DNA of 64,000 bases from Peromyscus leucopus (Eukaryota; Chordata; Mammalia; Rodentia; Cricetidae). The stretch is from positions 4,675,501-4,739,500 of the forward strand of contig NC_051071.1 in assembly GCF_004664715.2 (NCBI RefSeq). Direction: 5' to 3'. The notes beneath the pieces were generated by a model that saw only the letters and a list, made by a program, of their open reading frames with translations, did not search any database and was not told the origin of the DNA. Of the stretch, positions 43,858-56,345 are shown piece after piece (positions within the stretch are counted from its first letter, which is position 1; each line of letters begins with the position of its first letter). Made by a program: the position numbers and the translations under genes.

Positions 43858-46800
43858 CCCCTGCCAAAGGCCAGGCCTGCCTGGGGGTGTTCCGAAAGTA
43901 TCCTTGGTGCTTTCTGAAGCTTTATTTCTGCCATATGGTTGTGACCCCAGTGAAGATAGCCGCCACACGGCCTCAGGTTGGCTGTGAGAGTCTCACTGAG
44001 GCGTTGAAGGAGGCAGTTGCTTACACTACTCCAGACTCTAGCACAGCCACCATTTGGAGTTTTTCCTCTCCAATACCTTTTGGTTCTAGGCTCTAGTTGT
44101 GAGGTATCTCACTTCCAGTTGTATACACACACTCTTCGGATTTTAGGAGTTTAATGTTAATGGATCCATGAGTATGTGTTTGGTTCCAGACCGCCTCTTT
44201 AACTTCCAGCTCCCAGCCTCTTACCTCTGAGAGCACTTGAAGGTGTAAAGTGCACTGCTCCGGACCCAGTGCAGTAGAACAATAGCAAAGGGGGGAGGGA
44301 GTGGTCTTTTTGTCCATAAGTCTTTGGTAAATTACAGTTTTAGTTCCGAAGCCGAATTTTAACTTTTGATGTATTGTGTTGGGGGAGAGCTTTCCCATCA
44401 GTTTGGTGGGCTATGTAATTTATAATAAAAGCCACTTATTGTCATTCCAGGGCTGTGGGTTGGATTACTTGGATCAATTACAGGCACTTTCTGGAGTCTG
44501 TGCCAGGCTCAAAAGATTGAATACATCCAGTATTTTACTGCACACGTTTTTATGGAGAACCAGATCCTGGCAATGCAGTAGTGTGCTGTGTTTCTGTCTG
44601 TAGCCTGGGCCGTCTCTGACCAGCCAGCAGGCCATGGTCAGTGACTCAGCCTATATGTGAGGAAGAAAAAAAAGGTTCGTAGCTGAAAACAGAGCTTGTA
44701 CTGGGAAGCCTGTAGAGTCAGGTAATAGACAGGAATAGCTCTAGTACTATAAAGACTATTCGAAGACTGTGTTTCTTATTTTAACCCTGTGGCCTAAATG
44801 GTTCCTTCCAGGACGTAAGAAAGGAAACAGCTTTGTCCTAGTGTGTTTTCATTAGGAAGGGGTGATGCATTTCATTCATTGGTTTGCTTGTCTTGTGAAG
44901 TAGTTGACAGCATTGACTTTTTTTAAAATGAGGCAGAACAGGATGTGACTTTAAACATTCGCTAGGTGCTGCCACATTCCTTCAGCAGCCAAGAGGTAGG
45001 TCATTATTACTAGGGAACCAACTAAGTCTTTGGTTGCATCTCCTTGAATCTTTGAAGATGGATTTTTTTTTTTTTTCTTTTGAAAACTTAGGTGAGGGAG
45101 CTTGCAAGTAGTGAAATAGAAAAAACGTTGATTTTCTAGGTCTTTTAGGAGTCCTACAGCTGTAGAATCAGGAGCTCAGAATGCTCCCTTTTCCTTTGGC
45201 CTGGGCCAGGGAGAAGCACCTGTGGGATTCAATCAGAAAACTCATCGTTAGTCTTTAGCCTGTCCATGCTGTGTAGTTTCGGGGGAAAAATCAAACAGAA
45301 AATATAAAAAAGATAATGTGTGTGGAATGCACTCCCAGACCCACCCATAACAAAAGGCTGTTATTCTAAAAGGGTTAAGTGTGGTTGTAAACTGCTCACT
45401 GAGCAGGGTGGAGCTTACACACAGGAAATGTCTTAACTGTCCTCTGGACAAGGAAACATTTAAAAAAAAATCACACAAACGTCCTGGATATTTTAGTTCA
45501 TGTTATTTTTCCTCAAGGAAATCTCATAAGAAATGGTGGGCATTAAGTTGGGTGGTAAATACATAGACGTTTCAGAAATGACTTTTGCCCCCTGCTTTAG
45601 CTCCAGATAGCCTTATTTTTAAATACTGTGGTTTTGAGTTGTGTAAGTTTGGTGTTGGCATTTCTATAACAGAAAACCACCTGTGTTGAGGAACTGAGAA
45701 AGGGTGAATTAACTTTCCAATAGGGTGGGTCACATTAGGATCACTAACGTTCAACAGTGTCCTAGTAAGAAATAAAACAGGTTGTGGTTTAAACCTTTCC
45801 CTGCTATTAGCTCTAGTGTGGTGTTTTAATATTTGTAGTTCTTGTTGGCGTTATTTTTGATAACATAGATTCTATGTGCTGACTTAATTTTGTGCTTGCT
45901 GAGGAGTCTGCCTTTGTACTCCTGGGTATGATCTTTCTTAATTCTTGTCACCCAGTGTATGATTTTTTTTTTATGCTCTGTATAGAATTTATATATTTAG
46001 CATCTGTGGCTGGGAAATGCTTTCATTTTGTGTAAGTATGTTACTATATATTTTGCTGGATGTGGTTGATTGTGCTAGCAGCGGTCTGATATTAAGAGGG
46101 ATCTGGTCTATTTAGATAACATAGTGTGTAGAGATTTATGGGCCAGTGAATAAGTGCGGCGGGGGAAACATCTAATTGTTTAAGGAATGACTGAGAGATA
46201 CTGGTTTTGTTGTGCTTGCTCACTTGTTTTTTATGACACCTAGGTTCATGGCATAAGAGAGGTCAGGGTCTCGAACTTCTGAACTCTAACCTTAACCATC
46301 AGTACAGTTTTCTTTCATTTTTCCACCTGCCGAATTAAATTATCACTTTCTTCAGGTCAATTGGTGTCTTATACAATGGATTCATAAGTTGACACAACTG
46401 AAATCAGCCTCATGCTTAGAAAACTAGTTAATAGAAGTTCATGATACCTTCCTCTAGTTTCTCATCTGCCAGCTTCTTCCTTATAACTCTCCCACTGTGT
46501 TTTCTGGTGCTTACTGTATGAGAAAAATTGCAGACTCTTAAGCTTGGCATTCAGGGACTCCTGTAAATGGCCTTATCCTGTGGCTTTTCTTTTGACTCCT
46601 TCAAAGTTAGCAGCCAGACTTGTGACAGGCGTCCCTGTCTCTGGCCTGGTGTCTTCCTGCTCACTTGCCTTTCACACCAGAGCACTGATCCAGTAGCTGT
46701 GGCAGAATCTACATGAAAAGCATCAAAATGAAAGTGTCTTTGTTTTCTTTGCACCTTACTCCATAGCCAGCGCCTTTCTGGAGAAGCACTTGCTACAGCT

Positions 46801-46904
46801 TCTGGCTTGATGCGTTTTTCCCTAGAAGGTGTCTTAGTGTAAAGAAGGAGAATAATGAATTTCAGACCATGGGAGTTCATTTCCATGCTCATTACATGCT
46901 GAGA
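43858..46904. other. SPTBN1 intron after the alternative exon, repeat-poor
   Basis: Over 3 kb with almost no SINEs. No exon or named repeat was recognised. Low repeat density next to a promoter can mark regulatory constraint, but this is inference. Confidence 0.5.
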
Positions 46905-46917
46905 GTTGCTTTTCAAT

Positions 46918-46918
<1 letters not shown>

Positions 46919-46944
<26 letters not shown>
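46919..46944. repeat. (GT)n microsatellite
   Basis: 13 GT units at the start of an antisense SINE-like segment (46945-47050, with gggaactgaactccagtcca). Confidence 0.95.
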
Positions 46945-46951
<7 letters not shown>

Positions 46952-47074
46952 CATCAGATTTCTTGGAGGTCAGATTACAGATTGTTGTCACCCACCCAGT
47001 TCAGCTGGGAACTGAACTCCAGTCCATTGGATTGTCTTTCCAGCCTTTTAAATCGAAAAATAGTAGTTTATTTG

Positions 47075-47245
47075 CTTGTGTGTGTGTGTGTACATGATGT
47101 GTGTGTGCAGATGTGTATGAAGGTCAGAGGACAGCTCTTCTAGCAGCATACCTCCTTCAGTCTGTATGTGCGTCCTCAGCGTTGGCCTCCGTTCACCAGT
47201 CTTGCTCAACAAGCTCCTTTGCCTACTGAGTCATTTTACCAACCC
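47075..47245 (-). mobile_element. B3-type SINE, antisense
   Basis: (TG)n at 47077-47092, then gaaggtcagaggacagctct and gcctactgagtcattttacc. Confidence 0.7.
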
Positions 47246-47287
47246 TTCATTCACTGCCCTGCCTTTCTACTACTTAACGACCGTTTT

Positions 47288-47418
47288 TTGAGATAGGGAC
47301 TTATATAATCCAAGCTGGTCTCAAACTCATGTAAATGAGTCTGGTCTTAAATTTTTCATCCTCCTATTTTGACTTTTCAAATTAGAATTGCAGGTGTCCA
47401 CCACCATGCCTGGCTGTT
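47288..47418 (-). mobile_element. old B1-like SINE, antisense
   Basis: tttgagatagggacttatat and ccaccaccatgcctggctg. Confidence 0.65.
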
Positions 47419-47494
47419 TTAATTTCTTAGCTCTTGGAGAAAGAATAGTGATGATTTTATACCCGTGAGTCATAAAGATCATGTATGTATGTAT

Positions 47495-47640
47495 ATATGT
47501 ATTTTTTAAGACAAGGTTTCTTTGTGTAGCCCTAGCCATCCTGGAACTCTGTCTAGATCAGACTGGCCTCTAACTCAGAGACCCCCCTGCCTCTGTCTCC
47601 TGAGTGCTGGGTGGGATTAAAGGTGTGTGCCACACCTTAG
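47495..47640 (-). mobile_element. B1 SINE, antisense
   Basis: aagacaaggtttctttgtgt and gggattaaaggtgtgtgcca. Confidence 0.88.
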
Positions 47641-47751
47641 AGAAAGAAAGTCTAGATCTGCTTGTTGGGAAGATAGTCTACACCTAAGGTTTTCAAGAGC
47701 AATGGTCAATATTTCTTTCACATTATAATGTGAGCAGAATTGATGACATTT

Positions 47752-47962
47752 TCTTTTTTAGATTTATTTTGTGTATGAATGTTTTACCTGCATGTATGTA
47801 TACACAGCATGGTGCCTCAGGTCCTCAGACATCAGAAGAGGGTGGATCCCCTGGAACGGGACTTGGAGATGGCTATGAGCCACCATGTGGGGTAGGGACT
47901 GAACCTGGTCCTCTATAAACCAGCAAGTGCTCTGGACCTCTGAGCCAACTCTCCAGACCCAA
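47752..47962 (-). mobile_element. B2-family SINE, antisense
   Basis: agatttattttgtgtatgaa, catcagaagagggtggatcc, gagccaccatgtggggtagg and gagccaactctccagaccc. Confidence 0.85.
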
Positions 47963-49640
47963 GTGTCTATTTTTATCTATGTGTATGAGTGTGTTTTTCC
48001 TGTAAGTGTGTAAGTGCACGCAGAAAGCCAGAGAGGATATTAGGTCACTGGAACAAGAGTTGCACAGTTGTTAAGAGCCATGTGGGTGCTGGAGCCCAAA
48101 CCCTGGTCCTCTGCCAAAGCAGCCAGCCGTCTAACAGCAGATGGTTTTTTTATAGGAGGGTTAGGGTGGGATTTATATGAGAACATTTTAGGGATTTTAT
48201 GAAGCATGACGTTGTTTTGTGGGGTAGATAACTTTGTGGGGCAAATCATTAAATCAAATTAAACCTTTCACCAGTTTCTTAGAATTAAATTCTAGTAGAT
48301 TTGTGACTCCACCCTGTTTTTGAGTGATGTGCTTATTGTAATTATTGTCATAGTACTTAACTTTAATATGTCATCATGCTTAACAGATTTTTTTAAAGTC
48401 CTCAGCATGAGAGCTCCTACTTAGTAAATTCAAATAAACGTACATTTCCTCAGTACATGTGGTCCTGTGGGGCAGATAGTCACTTGCTTCTTATAAAGAC
48501 ACAAGTAATTGTCTTTAGATCAGTCAGTATGAGACTAGCTCTCCAGAATTCAGGTTTTCTGACTCCCAAATTTGACAGCCCTCCTGTAGTACCCACCAGT
48601 GTGTAGGCTAAGTATGGGCAGTTAGTGTGTGCAGAAAGCTGCTCAGATTTCAGTTGAGATAGCCAAGGGAACACGGAACAGCTTCAGTCCTTAACACAGC
48701 GTTTGGGAAGACTGCTGGCAGGACTCCTGGAGTCAGCTGTGTAGAAAGGGAAGGTGCAGGTGTCTCTGTGCTGCTGTGCTGTGGAAAGCGGGCAAGTTCT
48801 GAAGACTGTTCACATGCCTGCCCCTTGTCACATCTCATGTCCAGGAAGGTCTGCTCTCAGTTCAGGTGCTTCTTGTCTCTTCATGGCTTTCTGAAGTATC
48901 CTGTCCCTTCCTAAAAGGCACACCTAAGAAGTTAGAGCTGGCTCTGCAGAAACGTAGGATTTGATTTCATGAGAACGTATGTCAGAGCATCATCCCCTCC
49001 TGTGCCTGATACTCCACCCAGCAGAACTCTGTAACCCTGCTGACTTTTCACTACTCAGCCTTGGTTTGGTTCTTCCACTGGCGATCATCTCATGAGCCAG
49101 GTCATTATCTAGAACTTTAGTTCAGATAGTCGCACTCCAGGCTTTCTCAGAGAGAGTGAAAGTCAAAACCCCTGCTTGGTTTCCTTCCTAAAATGTAAAC
49201 TCAGCACTTGGTCACTCTGCTGTGATTTTTGTACATTGCTGTTGCAGCTTTAGTACATTTTTCCTTGGTTTCTTACATCTAGGAATCCAAACCCAAGCTG
49301 GGTCTCATTATGCTCTCGCCCATTACATAGAGAAACACTGAATATCTGCTAAGGGCATGGACTACCTTGTTTGAAGAGTTTTACAGATTGAAGCTCTCAA
49401 GATGAGGACCCAGATTCAACAGTAACAACATGTCTTGGGACTTGCTAGAAATATAAATTCTCAAGTCCTAAGCTATGTGAATCTGGAACATCCCAACAAT
49501 AAGTATTTCTAACTAGCTTGCCAGGTGCTCTCTGCACATCTTCCATGTAGGAACAGGCTTAACAATCCGATTCTTACTAAGAAATGAAAACTGTGTGTGT
49601 GTGGGGGGGGGGGTATTTAGAATAAAGTGTATAATAAGGA
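47963..49640. other. intronic sequence, weak SINE remnant only
   Basis: 47990-48140 may be an old B2/B3-like piece (gccatgtgggtgctggagcc). The rest is unrecognised. Confidence 0.4.
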
Positions 49641-49644
49641 GAAG

Positions 49645-49790
49645 GCCTTGAGCTAACCAGGAGTGGGCTCCAGCCTGCTGTATTTAAGGAAGCCACTTGA
49701 CAACTGTGAGCTTACATCACTCCCTCTGCCATATGGGGTCAGTTACCCCATTTCTTCCTCTGAGTGAGCTCATGATAATAGATGTCTAGT
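49645..49790 (+). mobile_element. MIR SINE relic
   Basis: gggctccagcctgctgtatt, aagccacttgacaactgtga and accccatttcttcctctgag. Confidence 0.55.
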
Positions 49791-50090
49791 CTCTGAGGAT
49801 GGCTCAGATAGGCACTGCTTTAACTCTGTGTTCCTAATAAATAACCTATTAGATTTATCCTCAAGAACAAAAATCCCGGCAACTTGAAATGATAGTAGGT
49901 GAAACCTGGCCACAACCCTGCCCTGATGTCTGAAGATCTGGGCTTCGCTCCCTCTCATAGTAGCTTCCAGGGTTTACTTGACCAGGGGGCTGCCACGCTC
50001 TTTTAAGTTTCCCTAAAAATGTGCAGGTACTATTAAAAGTACCAAGTTTGGCCATTGTTTCCACTATTGTACTTCCCTTTAAAGAAAATT

Positions 50091-50118
50091 GAAACTACAC
50101 AGAGAAATCCTGTCTTGA

Positions 50119-50123
<5 letters not shown>
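50091..50123 (+). mobile_element. 3' end of a B1 SINE
   Basis: aaactacacagagaaatcct followed by gtcttgaaaaac is the last third of a B1 leading into the (AG)n tract. Confidence 0.85.

Positions 50124-50178
<55 letters not shown>
50124..50178. repeat. (AG)n microsatellite in a B1 tail
   Basis: About 27 uninterrupted AG units. Confidence 0.98.
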
Positions 50179-50182
<4 letters not shown>

Positions 50183-51433
50183 GAATTTATAAATGTATAA
50201 ATGGACTGTAAATTCCAGTGTTGTACTGACTGCAGGGGTTGTTTACCTTTCTGTGCTGGAAAATGATGTGGATCATGACAGCTTTACCTTTGCAGCCTTA
50301 AGTCTGTCATGCTGGAATTATACTTTGCCAACCCTGACAGATTTAAAAAGCCAGCAGTTCTCAGATTCTGCTGCTTTCCTTTCTCCATGACAACTTCATA
50401 ATCGGCTCTGAGATCCAGCTATGAAAAAATAAAAATAAGAAGTTGTGAAAACAAATGATAAGGACATTATAAAGATGCATGTTTCTAATCTTCGCCAGAT
50501 CAGTTTAATTGAAAAATTGACAGTGCTAAACTATTTAATGAGTGCACAAAACTTGCCACTTGAAAGCTTAATAGTAGGTCAGTATGGTGTACTTTAGATA
50601 AAAGCAAGAAGGATCCTAATTAGGAAAAAAAAAAAGGTAAAACTGACTCTAAAACGCAGCTCTTGTTTTCTTGTTTCTTATTATTAACACATATTCACTG
50701 GTGACCTGCTTTTCTCTGAGCTTTGGTCTTCTGGTTGGAAAATGTGTGGTGAAGGCACAGCCTGAGCTGACCAACAAATCTGCACTCTAGAATCAGAGTG
50801 AGAAAGAGGAGACGGAGACAGATGGAGAAGGTGTTGAGCCACCTCATCCCATGGAGTTTTTGTTTATCTTAAATTTAAAGGTAGTTATTCACTCCTGAAC
50901 ACAATCCTTGTTTGAATAGTTGATCATAAGAGGAGGCAGGCAGCCAGTCATCAGTGGCATTTGTTGGGGTGCCAAATCTAGAAACTGTGCAGCTTCTTTG
51001 GAGTTTGGACTACAAGGCACTTGGAACCTTGGAGAACCTTGCTGTGGGACACTGTAGATGATTTACAATTTGCTAGAAATGCAGCAGCCCAGGCCCACCC
51101 CAGACCTTCTGGCTCAGGACCCTGTCTTAACAAAATCCTCAGGAGGTTTTTATGCAGTTTCAAACTTCTTAAGAAGCAATCTTGGAAATGGTCCTCCCCC
51201 TCACTCCTTCAAGGATTTAGGGTAATGGAGTCCTGGAAAGGGTGTGTCCCTGAGGTTTGAGTTTGTTTTTGTTTTTTTTTTACATATAGTTCATGTTATA
51301 TATACGCAGTTTTGTTTGTTTGTTTGTTTAGCTATATTGTTTAACTAATTATAAAAGTGATCTGACCAAATGTATAATAGTGAAGTTTAATATTTCTTTA
51401 GGAGATTAAAAGATTTTTTTTAAACTTTATTTT
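50179..51433. other. intronic sequence, nothing recognised
   Basis: No named repeat or gene was seen. Confidence 0.4.
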
Positions 51434-51590
51434 TATTTATTTATTTTGAGGTAGGACCTGACTATGTAGTGGTGGCTGGCTTGGCAGAACTCACTTTGTA
51501 GGCCAGGCTGGCCTCAAATTTATAGAGATCTGCTCGCCTATGTCCCCTAAGTGTTGGGATTAAAGATATGCTTGACCACATCAGGCCAAA
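51434..51590 (-). mobile_element. old B1 SINE, antisense
   Basis: ttgaggtaggacctgactat, actttgtaggccaggctggc and gtgttgggattaaagatatg. Confidence 0.82.
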
Positions 51591-51769
51591 TTAAAGGATT
51601 TTTAAAAAAAAAGAAAATCATTGGCTAGCTCTTAGCTTTGTAAGTCTTAGCAAAGTTTGGCTGGGATTTTTAAACTTTTTAATCTTGAAGTGAGAGAAAT
51701 TGGTGAGGTTAAAAAAAAAGTTTCCTTTCACTTACCCCTTGGTATTAGTAAAGAAGACAGAATTATTCT

Positions 51770-51985
51770 AGGGGCTAGAGAGGTGATTCGGGAATTAAGA
51801 GTACTCGTTTCTCTTCCACAGGACCTGAGTTCAGTTCCTAGCACCCACATGGTGGCTCACAACCATCTAACTTCACTTTCAGGGGATATGATACCCTCTT
51901 CTGAACTCCTCAGGTACCAGGCATGCATCTGGTATACATACATACATGTAGGCAAAACATTTATACACATAATGTAGAAGATAAA
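51770..51985 (+). mobile_element. B2 SINE
   Basis: ggggctagagaggtgattcg, ggacctgagttcagttccta, cacatggtggctcacaacca and an aagataaataaaaaa tail. Confidence 0.9.
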
Positions 51986-52085
51986 TAAAAAATTATTCTT
52001 GGCCAGAATTGTCTAAATTCTTCCAGAATTTTAATATGGTGTTCAATGAAATGGACTTAAGCCTTTTAAATACTGTTAAACTACT

Positions 52086-52250
52086 TTTTAATGATTCATC
52101 ATATGTGTATGAATGTTATGCTTGCATGCTTGTATGTGTACCACATGTGTGTGTCTGTGGGAGTCCCTAGAACTGGGGTTACAGGTGGTTGTGAGCCACC
52201 ATGTGGGTGCTAGAGATTGAACCTGGGTCCTCTGCAAAAACCAGCAAGGT
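52086..52250 (-). mobile_element. B2-family SINE, antisense, truncated
   Basis: gttgtgagccaccatgtggg and gattgaacctgggtcctctg are present. The tRNA-like head is missing where the next B2 begins. Confidence 0.82.
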
Positions 52251-52271
52251 TTTTTTTTGGGGGGGGGTGTT

Positions 52272-52463
52272 TTGTTTTTTTAATTATTTATTTTCATTTT
52301 ATGTGCATTGATGTTTTGCCTGAATGTATGTCTGTGTGAGGGTGTCAAATCTTGAAGTTACAGACAGTTGTGAGCTGCCATATTGGTCCTGAGAATTGAA
52401 CCCAGGTCCTCTGGAAGAGCAGTCAGTGAGTGCTCTTAACTGGTGAGCATCCCTCCAGCCTCC
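52272..52463 (-). mobile_element. B2 SINE, antisense
   Basis: ttaattatttattttcattt, then gaattgaacccaggtcctct, gtgctcttaactggtgagca and tccctccagcc. Confidence 0.88.
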
Positions 52464-52933
52464 AACAAGTGTTTTTAACTGTAAAACTGTCTCTACCGCT
52501 CTGAACTATTTTTTTAATTAATAAGAAATACTCCTTGTGTTGAACAGTGATTCTTGTTTACACCCTATCCTTGTACAGTGATCTTGTGTTTATTTAATGT
52601 TGCTATTCTTACAGTTGGTTAGACTGTGTACAGTTTTCATGCATACCAAACTTACTTGGTGGTACTTACAAGTTTTGTTGTTAGTGTATTTGAAATATAT
52701 TAAATATATATATTTTATTTGACAGGTACTTATTTTTTCTGAGTCTACAATTGAAATTCTAAAGCAGCTGCTAATAATTTAGGTAGGAGAGAAAGCACCT
52801 CTATTTTTTGACCAGAGATTGTGTCCTTTAGGAGAAAGAAAGGGCTGGAAGAGATAAGTTACCCATAGTGGGAGGGCATAGGCAGAAGCAACAGCCATTA
52901 GGAAGTGACTTAAGTGACTCCCCTCCCCGTTTT
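52464..52933. other. AT-rich intronic sequence
   Basis: Nothing recognised. Confidence 0.4.
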
Positions 52934-52982
52934 GTGTGTGTGTGCGCATGTGCGTGCGCGCGCACGTGCATGTATGTGTGTA
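52934..52982. repeat. alternating purine-pyrimidine tract with a CG-rich core
   Basis: (TG)n leads into gcgcatgtgcgtgcgcgcgcac and then gtgcatgtatgtgtgt. It is almost perfectly alternating over about 49 bases. Confidence 0.92.
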
Positions 52983-53429
52983 CCATACTATGCATGTGGA
53001 GGTCCTGGGACAGCTTGCAGAGTGGGTCACTCTTACTCTCTTGTACTGTATAAGGTATTGAAATGCAGTGGCTAGGCTTGTGCAGGTGCTGAGTGATCCG
53101 GGCAGCCAGCTGATGGCTTTTCAAAAGCAGGATTGAAGGGGATGAAAGGACAGAGTTAAATTCTAGCTGCTCAGTTGTGTTTTCCTAACGTGTTTAACAT
53201 ACAGCATCATCAGTATTACTGTGTTCTCAATAAATGAAAATGAAAGAATAGTTACATGAAATTTGACAGTGCAGCAAAGTTTAACTTCCCATAGTATTCA
53301 TATCACATACACATTATAATCAAATTAATTCAGTGTCTTTTTTACATTTCACTTCACATTAAGCTTTTCACTTAATTATTTCTGTGAATCTTGGCAAATA
53401 TTCTTAGCTTGCCGTTGTAAACCTGAGAA

Positions 53430-53580
53430 CTTCATTTACCAGTCTTGGGATGTTTCCTTAAGTAAGATAGGGATAGCATGCATACTGTATTAATGAGATT
53501 GCTGTAAGAATCAGATGAGCTTCTGTGCGGAAACCGATGGTTGTATGACCCTTAATGTAAGTGCTCAGTAACCCACAGCA
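53430..53580 (+). mobile_element. MIR SINE relic
   Basis: atgtttccttaagtaagata, gggatagcatgcatactgta and a final cttaatgtaagtgctcagta follow the MIR 3' half. Confidence 0.65.
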
Positions 53581-54450
53581 GCCTTGATGATTTCAGGTGT
53601 TAGTTAAATGATCAAGGAAGCCTGGCAACTAGTGCCACAACTTCTAGCCCTAACCCCACCCACCCCCCATTCACCCCCAACCCCCTTCTGGGTGTGGTTT
53701 CCTTCAGTGTGTTAGAAGAGTGTTCAGCTTGCCTGGAAATGCACTCAACTGAAACATGTGCTTTTTTATTTAGAATGAACATGAGGCTAATAAGCCTATT
53801 GGGCCAGCTGACTTTCGATGTAGGTTGAAGATCACCATGGTGACTCCTCCCAAATTCATGAAAAGCACTTGGAGCAGCTATTGCTAAAGCCAGGGGACAT
53901 CCAGTCCCAGCCCTCAGAACCCCTTTGTTAGAGGTCCCTTGTGTGTCCAAACTAATGCTGTTGGTCCTCCAAGACACTGAATCACTAACACTGCTACAGT
54001 AGTCACAGTAACATGGAGGCAGAGCCTGGTCTATATTTGGTTTCACAAAAGCCTTGTGAAAGATTTGGCCTTATTGTCCCTTTCTAATATGAAATGATTC
54101 AAGTGGGAAGTGAACTTGAGCACTAAGGCACACAATTTATAAAGTATGTGAGGAAGCCATAAACAGTCTAAAGGCTCTGTTCTTCTCTCATGGAAAGTGC
54201 ACAGAATTGTCTTTATTTGAGGTCATTTACAGTGGAATTTTGTAGCTAGATACCATTCAAACAAAAAACCAGTTTCAAGAACGTTATGTGTACTTAACCT
54301 GAAATCCTTCTACAAACTGTGGACATTATCTTGGAGGCATCAACATACAGTTGTTGTTACAGCCAAGATGGTAAAAGACCAAGCAGTCTGTTAAAAGAAA
54401 TGTCGAATTGCCATTTTTAAAATTAGTTTTATTTTTTCAAGGAAGAGAAA
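53581..54450. other. intronic sequence, nothing recognised
   Basis: It includes a 144-codon minus-strand frame (53612-54046) with no recognisable domain, which is probably chance. Confidence 0.45.
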
Positions 54451-54458
54451 CTTTAAGG

Positions 54459-54685
54459 CAGTGGTTCTCAACCTTCCTAATGCCGTGACCCTTTAATACT
54501 GTTCCTCATGTTGTGGTGAGCCCCAACCATAAAATTATTTTTCTTGCTACTTCATAACTATGCTGTTGCTACTGTTATTAATCATAACTAAGTATCTGAT
54601 ATGTAGGCTATCTGATACGTGACTCCTGTGAAAGGGTTGTTCAGCCCCTTCAGAGGGGTCATGATCCACAAGTTGAGAACTGTTG
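54459..54685 (-). mobile_element. URR1-type hAT-Charlie DNA transposon, reverse orientation
   Basis: It starts cagtggttctcaaccttcct and ends caagttgagaactgttg, with ccccaaccataaaattattt inside. A perfect 8-bp TSD (ctttaagg) lies at 54451-54458 and 54686-54693. Confidence 0.94.
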
Positions 54686-54693
54686 CTTTAAGG

Positions 54694-55421
54694 GGTTTCT
54701 TTATTTTTATTTGCATCTATTCTAATGCATAGTCTATTGTATTGGTAAGTTCCAGGGAGTCACTGTAGGTCATTAGCTACTGTGTGTAATACCTGAGATG
54801 TGGATTTAATTCTGGTGTTTGAACATAGTACTCTGATATGTTTTGAGTAGATACTTATCCTGATAGTTATATTTAGTCTTGAATGGTAGAGAAGAGGTTC
54901 TGTATTATCTACAAAGAATGGATGTGCAGGTGAGTTCCCACTGTGCGCTCTGTGCTGGTAGCCAGGGGAGCCGTGGAAGGAGGGTAGGGCAGAACCTGGT
55001 CTTAGTGTTGTGGTGGGGATGACTGCACAGGACTTTATCTCTTCAGAAGCAGGAGGAGGCTAGAAAGTACAAGCAAATCGTGGACTCACTAAAGCCAGCA
55101 TTCGATCCCTGCTTCATTAGTGACTTCACTTATTCTCATTTTTCTCATCTTGAAAGAATAGCTCTCGGGGTACCTGTAGAGATTAAATTGAATGTATTGT
55201 AACTTCACCCTGGTCCGCCAGAGCATAAACCTTCCACATATAGGGACTCTCCCTTAGTTCTGGGGATATTGGTTATTTTGTTTAGGTAAAGATATGTGAA
55301 CTCCCTGGAGAAAAGTAAGGGGGGGGGGAGCACTCTTGTACTCCTGTGAGGAGCACTAAAAAGCTATTTCGTCTCCATATTCTTTTCTTGTCCTTGGCAT
55401 GTCTTTCATGAATAAAGAAGC
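54694..55421. other. intronic sequence with one MIR relic
   Basis: A MIR-like stretch lies at 55095-55205 (cattagtgacttcacttatt ... gagattaaattgaatgta). The rest is unrecognised. Confidence 0.45.
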
Positions 55422-55765
55422 TGTCTTAGAGTTTCTATTGCTGTGATACAACACCCTCCCTGACCAAAAGCATCTTGGTGGAGGGACAGGGTTTATTTCC
55501 GCTTCCAGTTCCACATCACAGTGCATCCATCATCAAGGAAGTCCGGGCAGAGACCCAGAGGCAGGAATTGAAATAGAAGCCATTGCTTAACTGGCTTGCC
55601 TCCCCGTGGCTTGCTCGTTCTGCTTTCTTAGAGTACCAGGACCACCAGATCAAGAGTGGCAATTCCCACAAGACCAGTCTGGTGGGGACATTTTCTCAAT
55701 TGAGATTCTCTCTTCCCAGATTACTCTAACTTGTGTAAAGTCAACACAAAACTAGTGAGCACAAT
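55422..55765 (+). mobile_element. RMER-like rodent repeat, copy 3 (diverged)
   Basis: tcttagagtttctattgctg, acaccctccctgaccaaaag and gagcacaatgg-type ending. It shares the layout of 24665-25008 but is more diverged. Confidence 0.6.
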
Positions 55766-56213
55766 GGGGTGTGGAGTAATATACATAGGAAGTTCTTTGT
55801 AAAGTAATCTGGTTTTCCTCCTGGTTGCCTCACCTCCCCTAAGAAGACAGGTGGCACCAACAGCTACTTCAAAAATTTTTGAAGAATGAATCATTTAGTA
55901 TAATGATTTTGTCTGTGATTTAATCAAATTATAACCTTAGGAAGGTCTGGGTTAAGCTTATTTGCTTTTTCAATTAAACAAAAGCTAATATGATCCTAGT
56001 GAATCTCTGCCATTAAAGCTCTGTTTAGGTATTGCCTGTAAATGTATTCTTCAGAACTGCAATGTGCTGTGGAATTTTCTTAATGTTGCTGTGTAGAGAG
56101 CCCCTAAATACAAATACAGAAATTTGGATAGGTAGAAATGATTGGCTAGAGTTAGGCATTAGGTATCTCCCATTCCTTTTGTTGAGTATAATGGTTAAAA
56201 AATTTATAATCTA
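55766..56213. other. intronic sequence, nothing recognised
   Basis: No named repeat or gene was seen. Confidence 0.4.
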
Positions 56214-56345
56214 GGGGCTGGGGAGATGGCTCAGCAGTGAAGAACACTCAGCCAGGTTCAGTTCCAAGTACTCCCGTGGCAGCTGACAACTGTTTGTGAC
56301 TCCTGGGTATCCGACACCCTCACACCAGTGCACCTAAAATAAAGT
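56214..56345 (+). mobile_element. B2-family SINE, short
   Basis: ggggctggggagatggctca, ggttcagttccaagtactcc and an aaaataaag end, with an internal deletion. Confidence 0.82.

Noticed and set aside
46551..46991. 146-codon minus-strand open frame
   Set aside because: Its N-terminal region reads through a (GT)n microsatellite, and the rest is unrecognisable.
53612..54046. 144-codon minus-strand open frame
   Set aside because: No known motif, low-complexity C-terminus, and no transcript or splice evidence in sequence.
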